Below, one piece after another: positions 16,924-27,284 of a DNA stretch of 64,000 nucleotides; position 1 is the first letter of the stretch; each line of letters begins with the position of its first letter. This stretch comes from Saprospiraceae bacterium (GTDB taxonomy: Bacteria; Bacteroidota; Bacteroidia; Chitinophagales; Saprospiraceae). The stretch is from positions 1-64,000 of the forward strand of contig JAIYCH010000038.1 of assembly GCA_027488135.1 (NCBI GenBank), given 5' to 3'. The notes beneath the pieces were generated by a model, which searched no databases, was not told the DNA's origin, and saw only the letters and a program-made list of their open reading frames with translations. Position numbers and translations under genes: made by a program.

Positions 16924-17011
16924 TGGCGGAGAAAGAGGGATTCGAACCCCCGGACCTATTACAGTCGGCAGTTTTCAAGACTGCTGCAATCAACCGCTCT
17001 GCCATTTCTCC
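16924..17011 (-). tRNA. tRNA-Ser(TGA), CCA encoded
   Basis: An 88-nt cloverleaf on the minus strand. The acceptor GGAGAAA pairs with TTTCTCC, followed by discriminator G and an encoded CCA (TGG at 16924-16926 on the plus strand). The anticodon loop CTTGAAA gives anticodon TGA. The long variable arm and the T-loop TTCGAATC are typical of tRNA-Ser. Confidence 0.95.
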
Positions 17012-17015
17012 GGTG

Positions 17016-17044
17016 CGAAGATAATATTATTTCTAGTATTTCAA
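17016..17044 (-). promoter_or_regulatory. Promoter of tRNA-Ser
   Basis: On the minus strand TTG (17044-17042), an 18-nt spacer, then TATCTTCG (17023-17016). This matches Bacteroidota TTG-N17..23-TAnnTTTG with one substitution. The tRNA 5' end lies 5 nt downstream. Confidence 0.6.
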
Positions 17045-17064
17045 GTACTTTTCAAAAAATTGCC

Positions 17065-19404
17065 TTAATTTTTTTTCTGTTGCCATTTAAAATTCCAGGT
17101 AACAGAGGGGATAACTGGAAATAAGGATACTTTAGAGGCAGAAGCACTCAGTACGCCCGTTTTTTCGTCGGTGTCAAAATCGTAGTTGATAAAGAATGGG
17201 TTACGTCTATTATAGACGTTATAAACTGAAAAAGTCCAATAGCTGTAGAAACCTTTTCCCTCTTCTTTTTTAGGTCTGTAATTAGCAGATAAATCTATTC
17301 TGTGATAATCTGGTAAACGACTGCTATTTCTTGGTGCATAATTGGTAACTACCCTTTGATCAATTACATATATACTTTCAATGGGCGTGAAAGCTCTACC
17401 CGTTCCAAAGACAAATACGCCGGAAAAATCCCATTTTTTGCCTTTGTCATAATTAACAACGACCGATAAATCATGTGTCCTGTCATAGACCGCCGGATAG
17501 TAAGCACCGCCATTAATTTCAGCAAATTTTCTTTCTGTCCTGGCTCTCGTATATCCTATCCACCCGGTTAATTTTCCTTCATTTTTTCTTATTAATAATT
17601 CAGCACCATAAGCCCGTCCACTTCCAGAAATAAATTGCTGCTCTAAATCATCTGCTGCATTTTGAACATAACTCTCGCCGTAATCTAATTGATTTCTTAA
17701 CGTCCTGAAATATATCTCCGCAGAAACTTCAAACATATTTTTCTTTAAATTTTTAAAATAACCTAAAGCGTATTGCTCTCCTCTTTGCGGTTTGATTCTT
17801 TCTGTACTTGATACCCAAACGTCAGCAGGCAAGGTACTGGACGAATTAGAAACTAAATGCAGATATTGATTAGAAACGGTTACACCCCCTTTAATGGCAT
17901 TACTGGCATTGAAGGCATACCTCCAGCTTAAACGAGGCTCCAAGCCATTGTAGGTTACTACTTCCTCTCCTTTCTGATAATTAACGCCCGTGCTCGACGC
18001 ATAAGGTCCCATTTGCGTGAATATTGACCATCTAAGACCAGCCTGGATTTTTATTCTTTCGCTTACTTTAAAATCATCGGAAACATAAAATCCTGTTTCC
18101 CAAGCGGGTATCGATACCTTATTATTTGTAAATTCCTCATCGCCCTGTTGCGCCGTAGCTATACTGGGCGTAAGCCGATGATAGGTTGTTTGCACTCCAA
18201 ACTTTATGGCATGATTATTAGAGGGAAAGTAATCGAAGTCAACTTTTCCGTTCCAATCTCTGACACCCGAAAATAATTTAAGACTAAAATCATCAAAACC
18301 AGCCTTGAACGTAAAATCGTAATCGTTATATATGATAGAAGTATTTACAAATAATCTATTATTAAAAAGGTGATTCCAGCGAAGGGTTCCTGTGGCATTT
18401 CCGTAGGGTAGGTCGAAGGTAAAATCTCTACCAGGGGTTCTAAACTTCAATACATCTCGACCAAAATAGGTGCTAAAAAAGATCCTGTCCTTTTCACTAA
18501 AAGTATAATTAGCCTTGGCATTCAAATCGTAGAAATAATAATTGGTTCCTGCGAAATCAGTTTTTTTTATGGCTGGTTGCGCGAGGTCTAACGCATAAGT
18601 TCTTCGGGTAGAAACAATAAAAGAACTCTTTTCAGGTACTATTGGCCCTTGAAACGTTAATCGGGAAGCAATTAAGCCAACACCACCGTCCACCTGATAA
18701 TGTTTATTATTTCCTTCTTTCATTTGAATATCCACTACAGAAGATAATCTACCACCGTACTGCGCTGGCATTCCCCCTTTAATAAGATTTGCCGATTTTA
18801 TTGCATCTGAATTGAATACTGAGAAAAAACCAAATAAATGACCTGAATTATATACGAGCGCCTCGTCTAAGAGTACCAGATTCTGGTCAGGACCTCCCCC
18901 TCTCACATAAAAACCAGAACTTCCTTCTCCCGCCGATTGTACTCCAGGTAAAAGCTGCAAAGCTTTAAGCAAATCAACTTCCCCCATTAAAGCGGGAATT
19001 TTCTGTATTTTTTCAATAGGAAGAATAATTTCACCCATTTGTGTACCTGACACATTTTTATCGGCTGCTTCAGCTTCTATAACAACCTCGCTCATTTCTA
19101 CCCCCTCACTTAAGTCTATATTGAGCGAAAGATCCTTGTTTAAACTAATTTTTTTCTCCTGATCTGCAAAACCTAAATAGGTGAAAACAATCGTATAATC
19201 ACCTGGAGATAACCGAAGAGTATAAAAGCCGTAAGTATTGGTCGATGCGCCCAAATTACTCTCTGTTTTCACATAAACTGAAGCCCCTGTCAAGGTCTCC
19301 CCTGTACTGGCATCCTTCACATAACCACTCACTGAAAACTTACTTTGCCCGAAAAGGGAAACGGAAAAACCCGTTAAAATAAAAATTATTACCTTTAAAT
19401 GCAT
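17065..19404 (-). CDS. TonB-dependent outer-membrane receptor with CarboxypepD-like N-domain
   Basis: 779 residues with a signal peptide (about 1-19, ending LFGQ). A carboxypeptidase-regulatory-like domain covers about 22-105 ('VSGYVKDASTGETLTGASVY', 'YTLRLSPGDYTIVFTYLGF'). The plug covers about 125-230 ('LLKALQLLPGVQSAGEGSSG', 'FYVRGGGPDQNLVLLDEA'). A long barrel ends in 'VIPSVTWNFKWQQKKN'. Such receptors import ligands too large for porins, powered by TonB. There is no SusD partner alongside, so this is a stand-alone type rather than a SusC pair. Ligand unknown. It lies 62 bp upstream (in coordinates) of the adhesin stop, on the same strand. Confidence 0.9.
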   Translation of the reverse strand: MHLKVIIFILTGFSVSLFGQSKFSVSGYVKDASTGETLTGASVYVKTESNLGASTNTYGFYTLRLSPGDYTIVFTYLGFADQEKKISLNKDLSLNIDLSEGVEMSEVVIEAEAADKNVSGTQMGEIILPIEKIQKIPALMGEVDLLKALQLLPGVQSAGEGSSGFYVRGGGPDQNLVLLDEALVYNSGHLFGFFSVFNSDAIKSANLIKGGMPAQYGGRLSSVVDIQMKEGNNKHYQVDGGVGLIASRLTFQGPIVPEKSSFIVSTRRTYALDLAQPAIKKTDFAGTNYYFYDLNAKANYTFSEKDRIFFSTYFGRDVLKFRTPGRDFTFDLPYGNATGTLRWNHLFNNRLFVNTSIIYNDYDFTFKAGFDDFSLKLFSGVRDWNGKVDFDYFPSNNHAIKFGVQTTYHRLTPSIATAQQGDEEFTNNKVSIPAWETGFYVSDDFKVSERIKIQAGLRWSIFTQMGPYASSTGVNYQKGEEVVTYNGLEPRLSWRYAFNASNAIKGGVTVSNQYLHLVSNSSSTLPADVWVSSTERIKPQRGEQYALGYFKNLKKNMFEVSAEIYFRTLRNQLDYGESYVQNAADDLEQQFISGSGRAYGAELLIRKNEGKLTGWIGYTRARTERKFAEINGGAYYPAVYDRTHDLSVVVNYDKGKKWDFSGVFVFGTGRAFTPIESIYVIDQRVVTNYAPRNSSRLPDYHRIDLSANYRPKKEEGKGFYSYWTFSVYNVYNRRNPFFINYDFDTDEKTGVLSASASKVSLFPVIPSVTWNFKWQQKKN

Positions 19405-19466
19405 TCTATATTTGTTTAGTATAGAAAGGCTAAAAGGTATAAATAGTTTAATTTTTTAGATTAAAC

Positions 19467-22400
19467 CTATCTTAATAAATTGACCGTTCCCCCGTTAACT
19501 TGCCTACCCGCACCGTTTTCATCTTCGTATTCAATGGTATAGGCATAAATATAAGTATCCGGGTTAGCTCGATTTCCATTTTGAGAACCATCCCAACCCA
19601 ATGCAGGATCGGTAGATTGAAAGATCAAATTTCCCCATCGATCGTGAATGATTAACTTAAACGACAGAATGCTTACATCGGGATCAACAAACAATTTAAA
19701 GACATCATTCACTCCGTCATCATTGGGCGAAAATGCATTGGGTGCATACACCTCATAATAAATACATTTTCTAACGCTGATATTTACTGAATCTGTAAAA
19801 ACACATTTGCCAGAGGTAACCCGAAGAAAGTAAAGCCCTTCATCATCCACTAAAAATTGCTGCCCATCGGAACCATCCTGCCATTGATATTTTTCGGCAG
19901 CCACATTGGCACGAAGTAATATTCTCTGACCTTCACAAATGGTGGTATCCAGACCCAAATAAACTGGAATTCTTGGAATCACAGAAACAATTATGGTATC
20001 CTTCCAGATACAACCCTTAAAGGTTGCCGTTGCAATATAAGTTCCCGTTTGAGTGACACTTAGCGAAGGTGTTGTCGCGCCTGTGTTCCACCTATATGTC
20101 GAGCCAACGGGAACAGACATTCCTATAAGATAACTTCCACCTGAGCAAAGCGTAGAATCTTTCCCCAGTTCAAACCTTGGTAAATCATTAACCACTATAC
20201 GCACAGAATCAATTCTTTGACAAGTGCCAACCCCTACCCTGGCAGAATACGTACCCGTCATATCTGCTAAAAAATAGGGATTTGTGGATCCGTCCTGCCA
20301 AATATAAGAGGCCGACGGAATCATAGGTTCGAGCCGCACCTGATCTCCTTCACAGATTTCTTTATCTGTCCCCAGAAATTGATTAGGTACGTCTATAAAA
20401 GTGACGGTCACCGAATCTGTTTTAAAACAACCATTTAATTTAGCCTCTACCACGTAAATACCATTTGAAAGTACACTGATTTTAGCTCCACTTTCACCAT
20501 TATTCCATTTAAGAGTACTTCCCGGTGTAAAACCAACCTCTATAATACCTATTTCACCAGCACAAAGTAACAAATCAGGACCTGCTGCTACACTCGGTCT
20601 TTGATTAAGCACCACGAACGTGGTATCAATATTTAAACAACCAAATTGATTGGTTGCCTGTACCCAGTTCAACCCACTTTTAGAAACTTTTATAGAAGGC
20701 GTGAGTTCTCCTGTACTCCAAAAAAAGGTGGTATTAGCCTGTGCTACATTCAAAGTTACGGTATCACCCTGGCAGGCCAGGGTTTCCTGTGGCATATTCA
20801 AAACAGGTAGTGGATTAAATGTTACCTGTACTTCATCTTTATATATACATCCAGCCAGATCTATCTCTAACCCATAAACTGCGGAGGTAGAAACGGTAAT
20901 TTCAGGCGTAGTTAAGCCATTTGTCCAAAGATATCTGGCCGTTGAAAAAACTGGACTCTGTCCTATGGTTATGGTTTTTCCCTCACAAGAACTTAATAAT
21001 GGGGGTAAACTAAATGTTGGAACTTGTTTATGATTAATATTTACACTACCCGTTTTCGTACATCCGTTTTTTACCACGGTTAACGAATAAATCCCGGGAC
21101 TGCGCACCTGATAAGTCTGGTTCCTGCTGCCGTCTTGCCATAGGTAGCTTTCATAACTGGTTGTGCTTCCCAATGTAAGCGTGACATCGGCACAAACAGT
21201 AGTATCTCTTCCAAATTGTAGATCAATGACTGGCTGATAATCAATAGAAATAGTGTCTTTTATTAAGCAAACCCCCACCTTAACTGCCACGAAAAAAAGA
21301 CCAGATTTATCAGCAATAAATTTCGAAAGGGTCGTATTATTTTGCCATGTGTAGGCAGTAGCGCCAGGAAGTGAGGCATCTAATGTTAATGTTGCTGCCG
21401 GACAAAGTAGGGTATCTTTTCCAAGGTTGAGTCTGAGAGGTGTCTGAAATTTTACCTCTATGGAATCGGAAACGGTACAACCCGATAGCGTAACTGAAAC
21501 TTTATACTTCCCTGGTTTTGTCACAACATAAAAGCTATTCAATGAGCTATCCTGCCATACATATCGTACACCGATAGCTTCTAATTTTGCGTCTAATCTT
21601 AAGGTATCGCCCACACAAAGGGTCGTATCGCCAGGTAAATTCACTTCAAATTTATCGGCCGCAAGCACCCGAACAGTATCAGTAATAACACAGGTGGTAC
21701 CGAAAGTAACTTTTGCCCAATAAGTTCCCGGGGCATTTACTGAAACCTTTGGCTGAACCGAATTATTGAACCAATTATAGCGTTCTCCGGGACTATAAGT
21801 CCTTGCATCTAAAACTATCGGCTCTAGGGTACATTGAACCAAATCGGGGCCTAAAAAACCTTCATTTTCATAATAATTCGGAGAATCAAAAATCCAGTTT
21901 GTATTACTATTGGCAATATTTGCACTTCTTACGCCCGCGTAAAATTTTACAGATCCGACGCCTATCTGATCTCGCATTTGAATAAAGTCACCCTTTATCT
22001 CCCCTGAATTCATGATCACCTGGGATTGTTTGCCAGTCTGGGTACTCAATAATTCAATAGGATTACAATTATTGCCAAAAACCTGAAAAAATCCAGTGAT
22101 TTCCTGCGGGTTATTTGCATCGAGTCGATAGGTTTTTCCCGGTGCGAACAATAAACTATCTATTTTATGTTTTCCTAAAAGAGTACCACTGCTTAGAAAA
22201 TCTAAAATCTTAAAATCTGAGACCCCAGATTCAGTTTGAACAGTGCTATTTCCCGTTTCTGATGAAAAATAAAGTCGATGAAAGGTATGTGGCTTCCTTT
22301 CATAAAAATCACCTCCATTGGTAAATTCAATGGTAGAGGTGCCCGGGACAACAATAATGGAATCTCCTGATACATTGAATTCATTGAAATTTTCATAGCC

Positions 22401-25223
22401 TGCATTTATGTACCAATGACTTGAACCTAGCTCTAATCTTTTTTTAGTGCTTTCCCAACCTCCATAAAAATAATTAATATTTACAGGATTACCATTGGTA
22501 TTAAATGTTCCGTTCCTAAAATTCAATTCAAAACCGGGCAAAGAATCTAGTGTAGTCCATTTTCCAGATCCATCTATTTCAATATAAGGAATATATTGTC
22601 CGGCAAATAGCGCGGTATTCGATGTTTGTTTACCTTTAAATCTCAACCGGTGCAAGCTAAAATTGCAAATATTAGTAGGAGCCAAAACTAGATTTCCAAA
22701 TAATTCCAGATTTTCAACATTCGCAGACCTAAACCAAGGTTTGTTTTTAACATCTCCGATAGTGAAATTTTTTGCATATACAGAATTAGCCTCAAAAGTT
22801 AAAATCCCGTTTGGATTTGGAAATGAAAAAGCATCAAAAAAAACATCATCCAGTGGCGTTGGAATACACTCACCCCCAGGTCCATTACTTGTCAAAGACC
22901 AATGAGCTTTATCAGTCCAAGTACCCGTACCCCCAACCCAGAAAAGTTTCCTGGAGGTTTTTTCATTAAAAATCCAATTGAGGTTATTTCCAAGATTAAC
23001 GGAATTGTTAGCCGTAATGACACCTGGTCCAACAGAATGGAAATCTTTTACAATGAAATTTTCAACCGTTACATTTTTTTCAAAATGGATATTTGCCTTT
23101 AAATCGTCAGAATATGATGATAAATTAATAAGTCCTTCACATGCATTCAGAGGAATTAACTCTCCCACAAAAAGAGCCCCACCAGGGTGCATTTTATATT
23201 GATTTCCTCCATAAATTTCCCATTTAATAAACCGGACATTATTCCATATAACTAAATTATTGTAGCTGATAAAATAATTAAATTCATGTTTCTTAACATC
23301 ACTTAAGCCGGTACTCGTTAAATTTATCTGTCCGTAATGTTGAACTTGATTAAAAAGGAGCTGATTACTCCCCCATAAATTAATATTTCCATAACTAACA
23401 AAAATAATAGTGGAAGTACCTGCATTCAAGGTGAGATTATTAGTCTGCATATTCCATTCTGACCATGGAGTTATCTTGGGTCTGATAGTCACAATAGAAC
23501 TACCCAAATTTAGACTCCTAACATTTCCAACTTCATCATAACGTTGACTTCTGAAATTTTGAATAAAAACAAACTTACTATTGGTATTTAATCCTCCTTT
23601 TACCAGGTATAAATCTAAGTCAACTTCTAAGTCATCTTCTAAAATCCAACTACCTACCCCATTGAAATAGAGATTTTTTTTAAATTTTTGTGATGCCATG
23701 GTTATGCTATTTCCTGAAGTGTTACCCTCAAAAAAGACATCTCCCTGAACTTTCCATGACATGGCATTGATCAGTTTCAGATAACCGAATATATGAAGTA
23801 ATTGATCAGATGTTCCTGAAAAGATTGGATTTCCCTTTGCTCCTGTCCAGTCCATGGAGCGACAATAGGCATTGTCAATATTTAGATTAACCGTTCCTCC
23901 GGAGGCAGGAAAACTATTCGCGTCAAAAAATACATCGTCACCTGCCGTTGGCACACAATTTCCAGGCGTACCACCCGATGTCGATGACCAATGCATCGGA
24001 TCATACCAGTCCCCTGACCCACCTACCCAATATAATTTATTATTTACCTTTGGCGTAATAATCCACCCATTATTGTTGCCTAGATCGGTACTATTATTGG
24101 CATTGAAAGTAGCGCCACCTGTGGCTGAAACGTCTCTGATACTCAGATAATCACCCGCCAAAATACCTGCGCTTGCTATGAAATTTGTTTTTATTCCACC
24201 GGAACCACTAAGAATCTGTATCGGATTGGAACAATCTCCTTTTGCGATCAAAGATTTCAGTTTGTAATTTTTTCCTTCTTGAAATCTGTACGTTCTCCCT
24301 TTGGACAGCACTAAGGTATCCATTGAAATTACGCCCGTCGTGTTTGTTTCGCTAGTCAATATATACTTAAAAAGATTTATACTATCTGCTTGAACTCTGG
24401 CCTTTCCTAAGCTTGAGATTAAGGCCAATTGCCCCCATCTCAATCCTTTTATTCCTTTCACTTGAAATAAAGAATTGATAGAACTTAGTGAAATAGAGGT
24501 ATTAACCCCTGAGAATTTACCTGTTGTATAATTAATAACCGCAGAGGGAATTTCTATATAGCTATTGGAAGGGAGGTAAAATGCATCCCCTCGTACCAAA
24601 ATATCCGAGCTATCCAGATTGATATCAGTTTTTGCGTTTTCTAATTTCAAATCTAAATAATCAGTTGTGATGCTAAATCCTTTTGATGAGAAGGTCCCTC
24701 CTTCAAATATCAATAAACTATCTATAATTATGCCTCCATTTAATTGAAAAGAACCCGTATTTTCCTTGAACCTGACAATACGATGAAAGGCATTCCCCGC
24801 CATTTGAATTTGAGCATTTGCCAATGCAGCGGAAAAATTAACCTCCCCTGAAAAGGAAAAAACTATTTGATTATTTAATAATAAACTTCCAAAAATATTT
24901 AAAACACTCGTTGATGCGCCACTAACTTCTATTTTTTGGGTTACTTTTGACATATCAAGTGACTGACAAAAAGTAATTTGTTGATCTATTTGTACCAATT
25001 GGTTCGGAGAAGTAAATGACTTTGAATCAAAAATTACATTATCCTTTGAACCAGGTATAGAAGAAGGTCTGATACTTCCCCCAGAGGTAGTTGCCCAGTG
25101 GCTAAGATCGGACCATTTTCCAGACCCGCCGATCCAATAGATGTCAATACCATTAAGTGGTAAATTAAGCCCTATAAGGAAAGCAAAAAGAATAATTTTT
25201 TTCCAATTATTGTACGAGTCCAT
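19467..25223 (-). CDS. Giant type B T9SS adhesin with three 'WVGGSG' modules and ten Ig-like repeats
   Basis: The ATG at 25223 gives a signal peptide (MDSYNNWKKIILFAFLIG); one 45 bp upstream is less likely. About 1,918 residues. Three long modules each open with the same motif: 'YWIGGSGKWSDLSHW' (near residue 43 counted from the upstream ATG), 'YWVGGSGDWYDPMHW' (about 410) and 'FWVGGTGTWTDKAHW' (about 775). Each carries 'DDVFFDA.SF' and looks like a beta-helix. Ten roughly 75-residue Ig-like repeats follow (about 1136-1830), each with 'DTTLCxGxxLxL' and 'GxYxVxVxxxGC'. The chain ends in CHU_C ('APNAFSPNDDGVNDVF', 'GGTVNLLR'). It is a surface adhesin or matrix protein by architecture; ligand unknown. 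The paired Cys of each repeat may form disulfides. Confidence 0.9.
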   Translation of the reverse strand: MDSYNNWKKIILFAFLIGLNLPLNGIDIYWIGGSGKWSDLSHWATTSGGSIRPSSIPGSKDNVIFDSKSFTSPNQLVQIDQQITFCQSLDMSKVTQKIEVSGASTSVLNIFGSLLLNNQIVFSFSGEVNFSAALANAQIQMAGNAFHRIVRFKENTGSFQLNGGIIIDSLLIFEGGTFSSKGFSITTDYLDLKLENAKTDINLDSSDILVRGDAFYLPSNSYIEIPSAVINYTTGKFSGVNTSISLSSINSLFQVKGIKGLRWGQLALISSLGKARVQADSINLFKYILTSETNTTGVISMDTLVLSKGRTYRFQEGKNYKLKSLIAKGDCSNPIQILSGSGGIKTNFIASAGILAGDYLSIRDVSATGGATFNANNSTDLGNNNGWIITPKVNNKLYWVGGSGDWYDPMHWSSTSGGTPGNCVPTAGDDVFFDANSFPASGGTVNLNIDNAYCRSMDWTGAKGNPIFSGTSDQLLHIFGYLKLINAMSWKVQGDVFFEGNTSGNSITMASQKFKKNLYFNGVGSWILEDDLEVDLDLYLVKGGLNTNSKFVFIQNFRSQRYDEVGNVRSLNLGSSIVTIRPKITPWSEWNMQTNNLTLNAGTSTIIFVSYGNINLWGSNQLLFNQVQHYGQINLTSTGLSDVKKHEFNYFISYNNLVIWNNVRFIKWEIYGGNQYKMHPGGALFVGELIPLNACEGLINLSSYSDDLKANIHFEKNVTVENFIVKDFHSVGPGVITANNSVNLGNNLNWIFNEKTSRKLFWVGGTGTWTDKAHWSLTSNGPGGECIPTPLDDVFFDAFSFPNPNGILTFEANSVYAKNFTIGDVKNKPWFRSANVENLELFGNLVLAPTNICNFSLHRLRFKGKQTSNTALFAGQYIPYIEIDGSGKWTTLDSLPGFELNFRNGTFNTNGNPVNINYFYGGWESTKKRLELGSSHWYINAGYENFNEFNVSGDSIIVVPGTSTIEFTNGGDFYERKPHTFHRLYFSSETGNSTVQTESGVSDFKILDFLSSGTLLGKHKIDSLLFAPGKTYRLDANNPQEITGFFQVFGNNCNPIELLSTQTGKQSQVIMNSGEIKGDFIQMRDQIGVGSVKFYAGVRSANIANSNTNWIFDSPNYYENEGFLGPDLVQCTLEPIVLDARTYSPGERYNWFNNSVQPKVSVNAPGTYWAKVTFGTTCVITDTVRVLAADKFEVNLPGDTTLCVGDTLRLDAKLEAIGVRYVWQDSSLNSFYVVTKPGKYKVSVTLSGCTVSDSIEVKFQTPLRLNLGKDTLLCPAATLTLDASLPGATAYTWQNNTTLSKFIADKSGLFFVAVKVGVCLIKDTISIDYQPVIDLQFGRDTTVCADVTLTLGSTTSYESYLWQDGSRNQTYQVRSPGIYSLTVVKNGCTKTGSVNINHKQVPTFSLPPLLSSCEGKTITIGQSPVFSTARYLWTNGLTTPEITVSTSAVYGLEIDLAGCIYKDEVQVTFNPLPVLNMPQETLACQGDTVTLNVAQANTTFFWSTGELTPSIKVSKSGLNWVQATNQFGCLNIDTTFVVLNQRPSVAAGPDLLLCAGEIGIIEVGFTPGSTLKWNNGESGAKISVLSNGIYVVEAKLNGCFKTDSVTVTFIDVPNQFLGTDKEICEGDQVRLEPMIPSASYIWQDGSTNPYFLADMTGTYSARVGVGTCQRIDSVRIVVNDLPRFELGKDSTLCSGGSYLIGMSVPVGSTYRWNTGATTPSLSVTQTGTYIATATFKGCIWKDTIIVSVIPRIPVYLGLDTTICEGQRILLRANVAAEKYQWQDGSDGQQFLVDDEGLYFLRVTSGKCVFTDSVNISVRKCIYYEVYAPNAFSPNDDGVNDVFKLFVDPDVSILSFKLIIHDRWGNLIFQSTDPALGWDGSQNGNRANPDTYIYAYTIEYEDENGAGRQVNGGTVNLLR

Positions 25224-25336
25224 ATTTCTGCAGTTCAAAATGAAGGTCGAAGATAAATGATTAATCAACCTTTATTAAACGTAATATCCTATTATTTTAT
25301 ATAGAAATAGGAAGATACATTATTAATGCGAATCGT

Positions 25337-25843
25337 TTAATTTTTTAAATGGCAAAATTCGTCATGGGCACCAGGTAAATAAGCCAAACTGACCAGGAAT
25401 TCCCTTACAATCTCAGGACCCGTAAATTTAAAGGTTTTTTTAAAAAGTTTAACCCAGTCCTGTAATTCAGCTGGGTGATGCATATCGAGCCAGAGCTTGA
25501 AACTTCCGTGTTTTTCAATTAATTGGAGTACTACATTAGCGTTATGAATGACCGCTCTTATTTTTAATTGATTCCTTATTATTCCTTCATTCTGCAATAA
25601 CTCTTCGATTTTATCTTCCTCATAATGGGCTATTTTTTCAAGGTCATAGGAATCAAATGCCTTTTTAAAGTTTTCCTGCTTTTTGAGAATAGTCACCCAA
25701 CTTAATCCTGCCTGATTAATTTCCATAACCAGTCTTTCAAATAAAAGACTATCATCCTCTATGGAGACACCATAAACATGGTCGTGATAAAATCTGGAAA
25801 CATGATTTTCAGGTAGTTTTTGAACGGAAAGACAATAAGACAT
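25337..25843 (-). CDS. tag: DNA-3-methyladenine glycosylase I
   Basis: 168 residues. It excises 3-methyladenine (and 3-methylguanine) from alkylated DNA to start base-excision repair. Family marks are 'FYHDHVYGV', 'EINQAGLSWVTILKKQENF', 'GIIRNQLKIRAVIHNA' and 'FKFTGPEIVREF'. The zinc site seems complete: Cys4, His20, and His160/Cys164 spaced by four as in the E. coli enzyme. It is about 20 residues shorter than E. coli Tag, mostly in the loop before 'FKF'. Divergent from the thioredoxin-family gene, with a 71-bp gap. Confidence 0.9.
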   Translation of the reverse strand: MSYCLSVQKLPENHVSRFYHDHVYGVSIEDDSLLFERLVMEINQAGLSWVTILKKQENFKKAFDSYDLEKIAHYEEDKIEELLQNEGIIRNQLKIRAVIHNANVVLQLIEKHGSFKLWLDMHHPAELQDWVKLFKKTFKFTGPEIVREFLVSLAYLPGAHDEFCHLKN

Positions 25844-25914
25844 TATAATTGGTTATTTTAAGAATAAATAAATAAGTACTTTTGTTATTCATCTTTAAGA
25901 TTAGCCAAAATATT

Positions 25915-27276
25915 ATGAAAATTCAAAGAATCAGTGCCATTTTTTCTATTATTTTATTTTTTTCAACAACCATTTATGCACAGCGTTTTTTTCAAATCAA
26001 TGGAAATTTGAAAAGCGGCTCCCCAATAAATAATCTCGTTCTTTCCAAGTTTAACGGACAGGAGATACCTGTAACAGAAACTAAGGTCACTGATGGTAAA
26101 TTTACATTTAACGTTCCCGTTGAAAATTTCCAGTCTGGTGTGTATCGAATCATTCTTAATCCACAACAAAGAAAATTTGTTGATATTATTATTACTGACA
26201 CCCTTAGTTTTGATGTTTACATTGAAGCGGAGAAACCCGAAGGAGCTTCAACGTTCACGGGCTCTCCATTAAATTCCAAGTGGTATGCGTATAAAGAATC
26301 GGCTTATAAAGCACAGGAAAGGAACAGGGCGCTCATACAATTTACTGATATTTATCCCGACAAAACCAATGCGTTTTATGCCACTGCCATCAAGGAAATT
26401 GAGAGGGAGATGAAAGAGTTTGACCTCAATTTCAATAAATTTGTGAGGGAAAATAAAAATAATCTGGCAGGAAAAATGGTGGCTAACCGCCCCTTCTACT
26501 TTCCTAATATAAAATTACCTTTAAAAGGACAGGAAAAAGATTTTCAGGATAAATACTGGAAGGGCATTGATGCTTCTGATCCCTCTTTGCTTTTTACCCC
26601 TTTGTATGTGGAGCATATTTTAGCGTATTTTGGATTTTTTCTGCAAGAACAGCCTGGGCCTGAGGCTGATGTAAACCTAAGAATGGCTGTAGATACCGTA
26701 ATGATAAAGTTTGGAAAAAATAAAGAAACCGCTGATTTCGCGAGACAATTTTTAACAGAAGGTTTTAAACAATTGGATAAGCCCGCTTTGTTGCAATATT
26801 TAGACGAAACCTATAGCGCTACCCAACAATGCACTGACGAATTGGAGGAAAAAGAATTAAAAGAACGCCTCGCTGCTTACAATGCACTGAAAATTGGCTT
26901 TAATCCTCCGGCAATTAAAATACCTGATTATTCAGGAAATGCAGCAAGCTTCCTGGAAAGCCCCGCCGATACCATTATTTTGGTATTCTGGGCTACCTGG
27001 TGTCCTCATTGCCAACAAATGTTACCTGTTTTGAAGGAAAAATTAGCGGGAAAGAAAAATTGGGCAGTGGTAGCTGTCAGTGTAGATGATGATAAAGAGG
27101 CATTCGAAAAAGTGATGAAGGAATATCCTATGTTCAGACATTATTGCGACCTGAAAAAGTGGCAAAGTCAGCCTGTGATGGATTATCATATCAATGCAAC
27201 GCCCTCCTTTTTTATGTTTGATAAAAAACGAACCCTGCAAGGTAAATATCCTGACATCCGCCAGGTTCCTTTTTAA
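25915..27276 (+). CDS. TlpA-like periplasmic thioredoxin-family protein
   Basis: 453 residues from the ATG at 25915, which opens a signal peptide (MKIQRISAIFSIILFFSTTIYAQ); an ATG 33 bp earlier is out of place. An N-terminal beta domain of the DUF4369 type covers about 25-120. A helical middle includes 'FNKFVRENKNNLAGKMV'. The C-terminal thioredoxin domain has 'VFWATWCPHCQQMLPVL' (Cys363 and Cys366) and the cis-Pro region 'INATPSFFMFD'. Such proteins reduce or exchange disulfides of envelope proteins, often for cytochrome c maturation. That role is inferred. It stops 8 bp from the convergent amidase gene. Confidence 0.85.
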   Translation: MKIQRISAIFSIILFFSTTIYAQRFFQINGNLKSGSPINNLVLSKFNGQEIPVTETKVTDGKFTFNVPVENFQSGVYRIILNPQQRKFVDIIITDTLSFDVYIEAEKPEGASTFTGSPLNSKWYAYKESAYKAQERNRALIQFTDIYPDKTNAFYATAIKEIEREMKEFDLNFNKFVRENKNNLAGKMVANRPFYFPNIKLPLKGQEKDFQDKYWKGIDASDPSLLFTPLYVEHILAYFGFFLQEQPGPEADVNLRMAVDTVMIKFGKNKETADFARQFLTEGFKQLDKPALLQYLDETYSATQQCTDELEEKELKERLAAYNALKIGFNPPAIKIPDYSGNAASFLESPADTIILVFWATWCPHCQQMLPVLKEKLAGKKNWAVVAVSVDDDKEAFEKVMKEYPMFRHYCDLKKWQSQPVMDYHINATPSFFMFDKKRTLQGKYPDIRQVPF

Positions 27277-27284
27277 CTTCGCTT

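Noticed and set aside
15722-17011. Integrated element at tRNA-Ser
   Set aside because: A relic gene lies beside the tRNA, but no integrase, no direct repeat of the tRNA 3' end and no other mobile gene is visible.
19467-25223. Multiple overlapping plus-strand frames within the adhesin
   Set aside because: All are short shadows of the repeat-rich minus-strand gene with no recognisable product.
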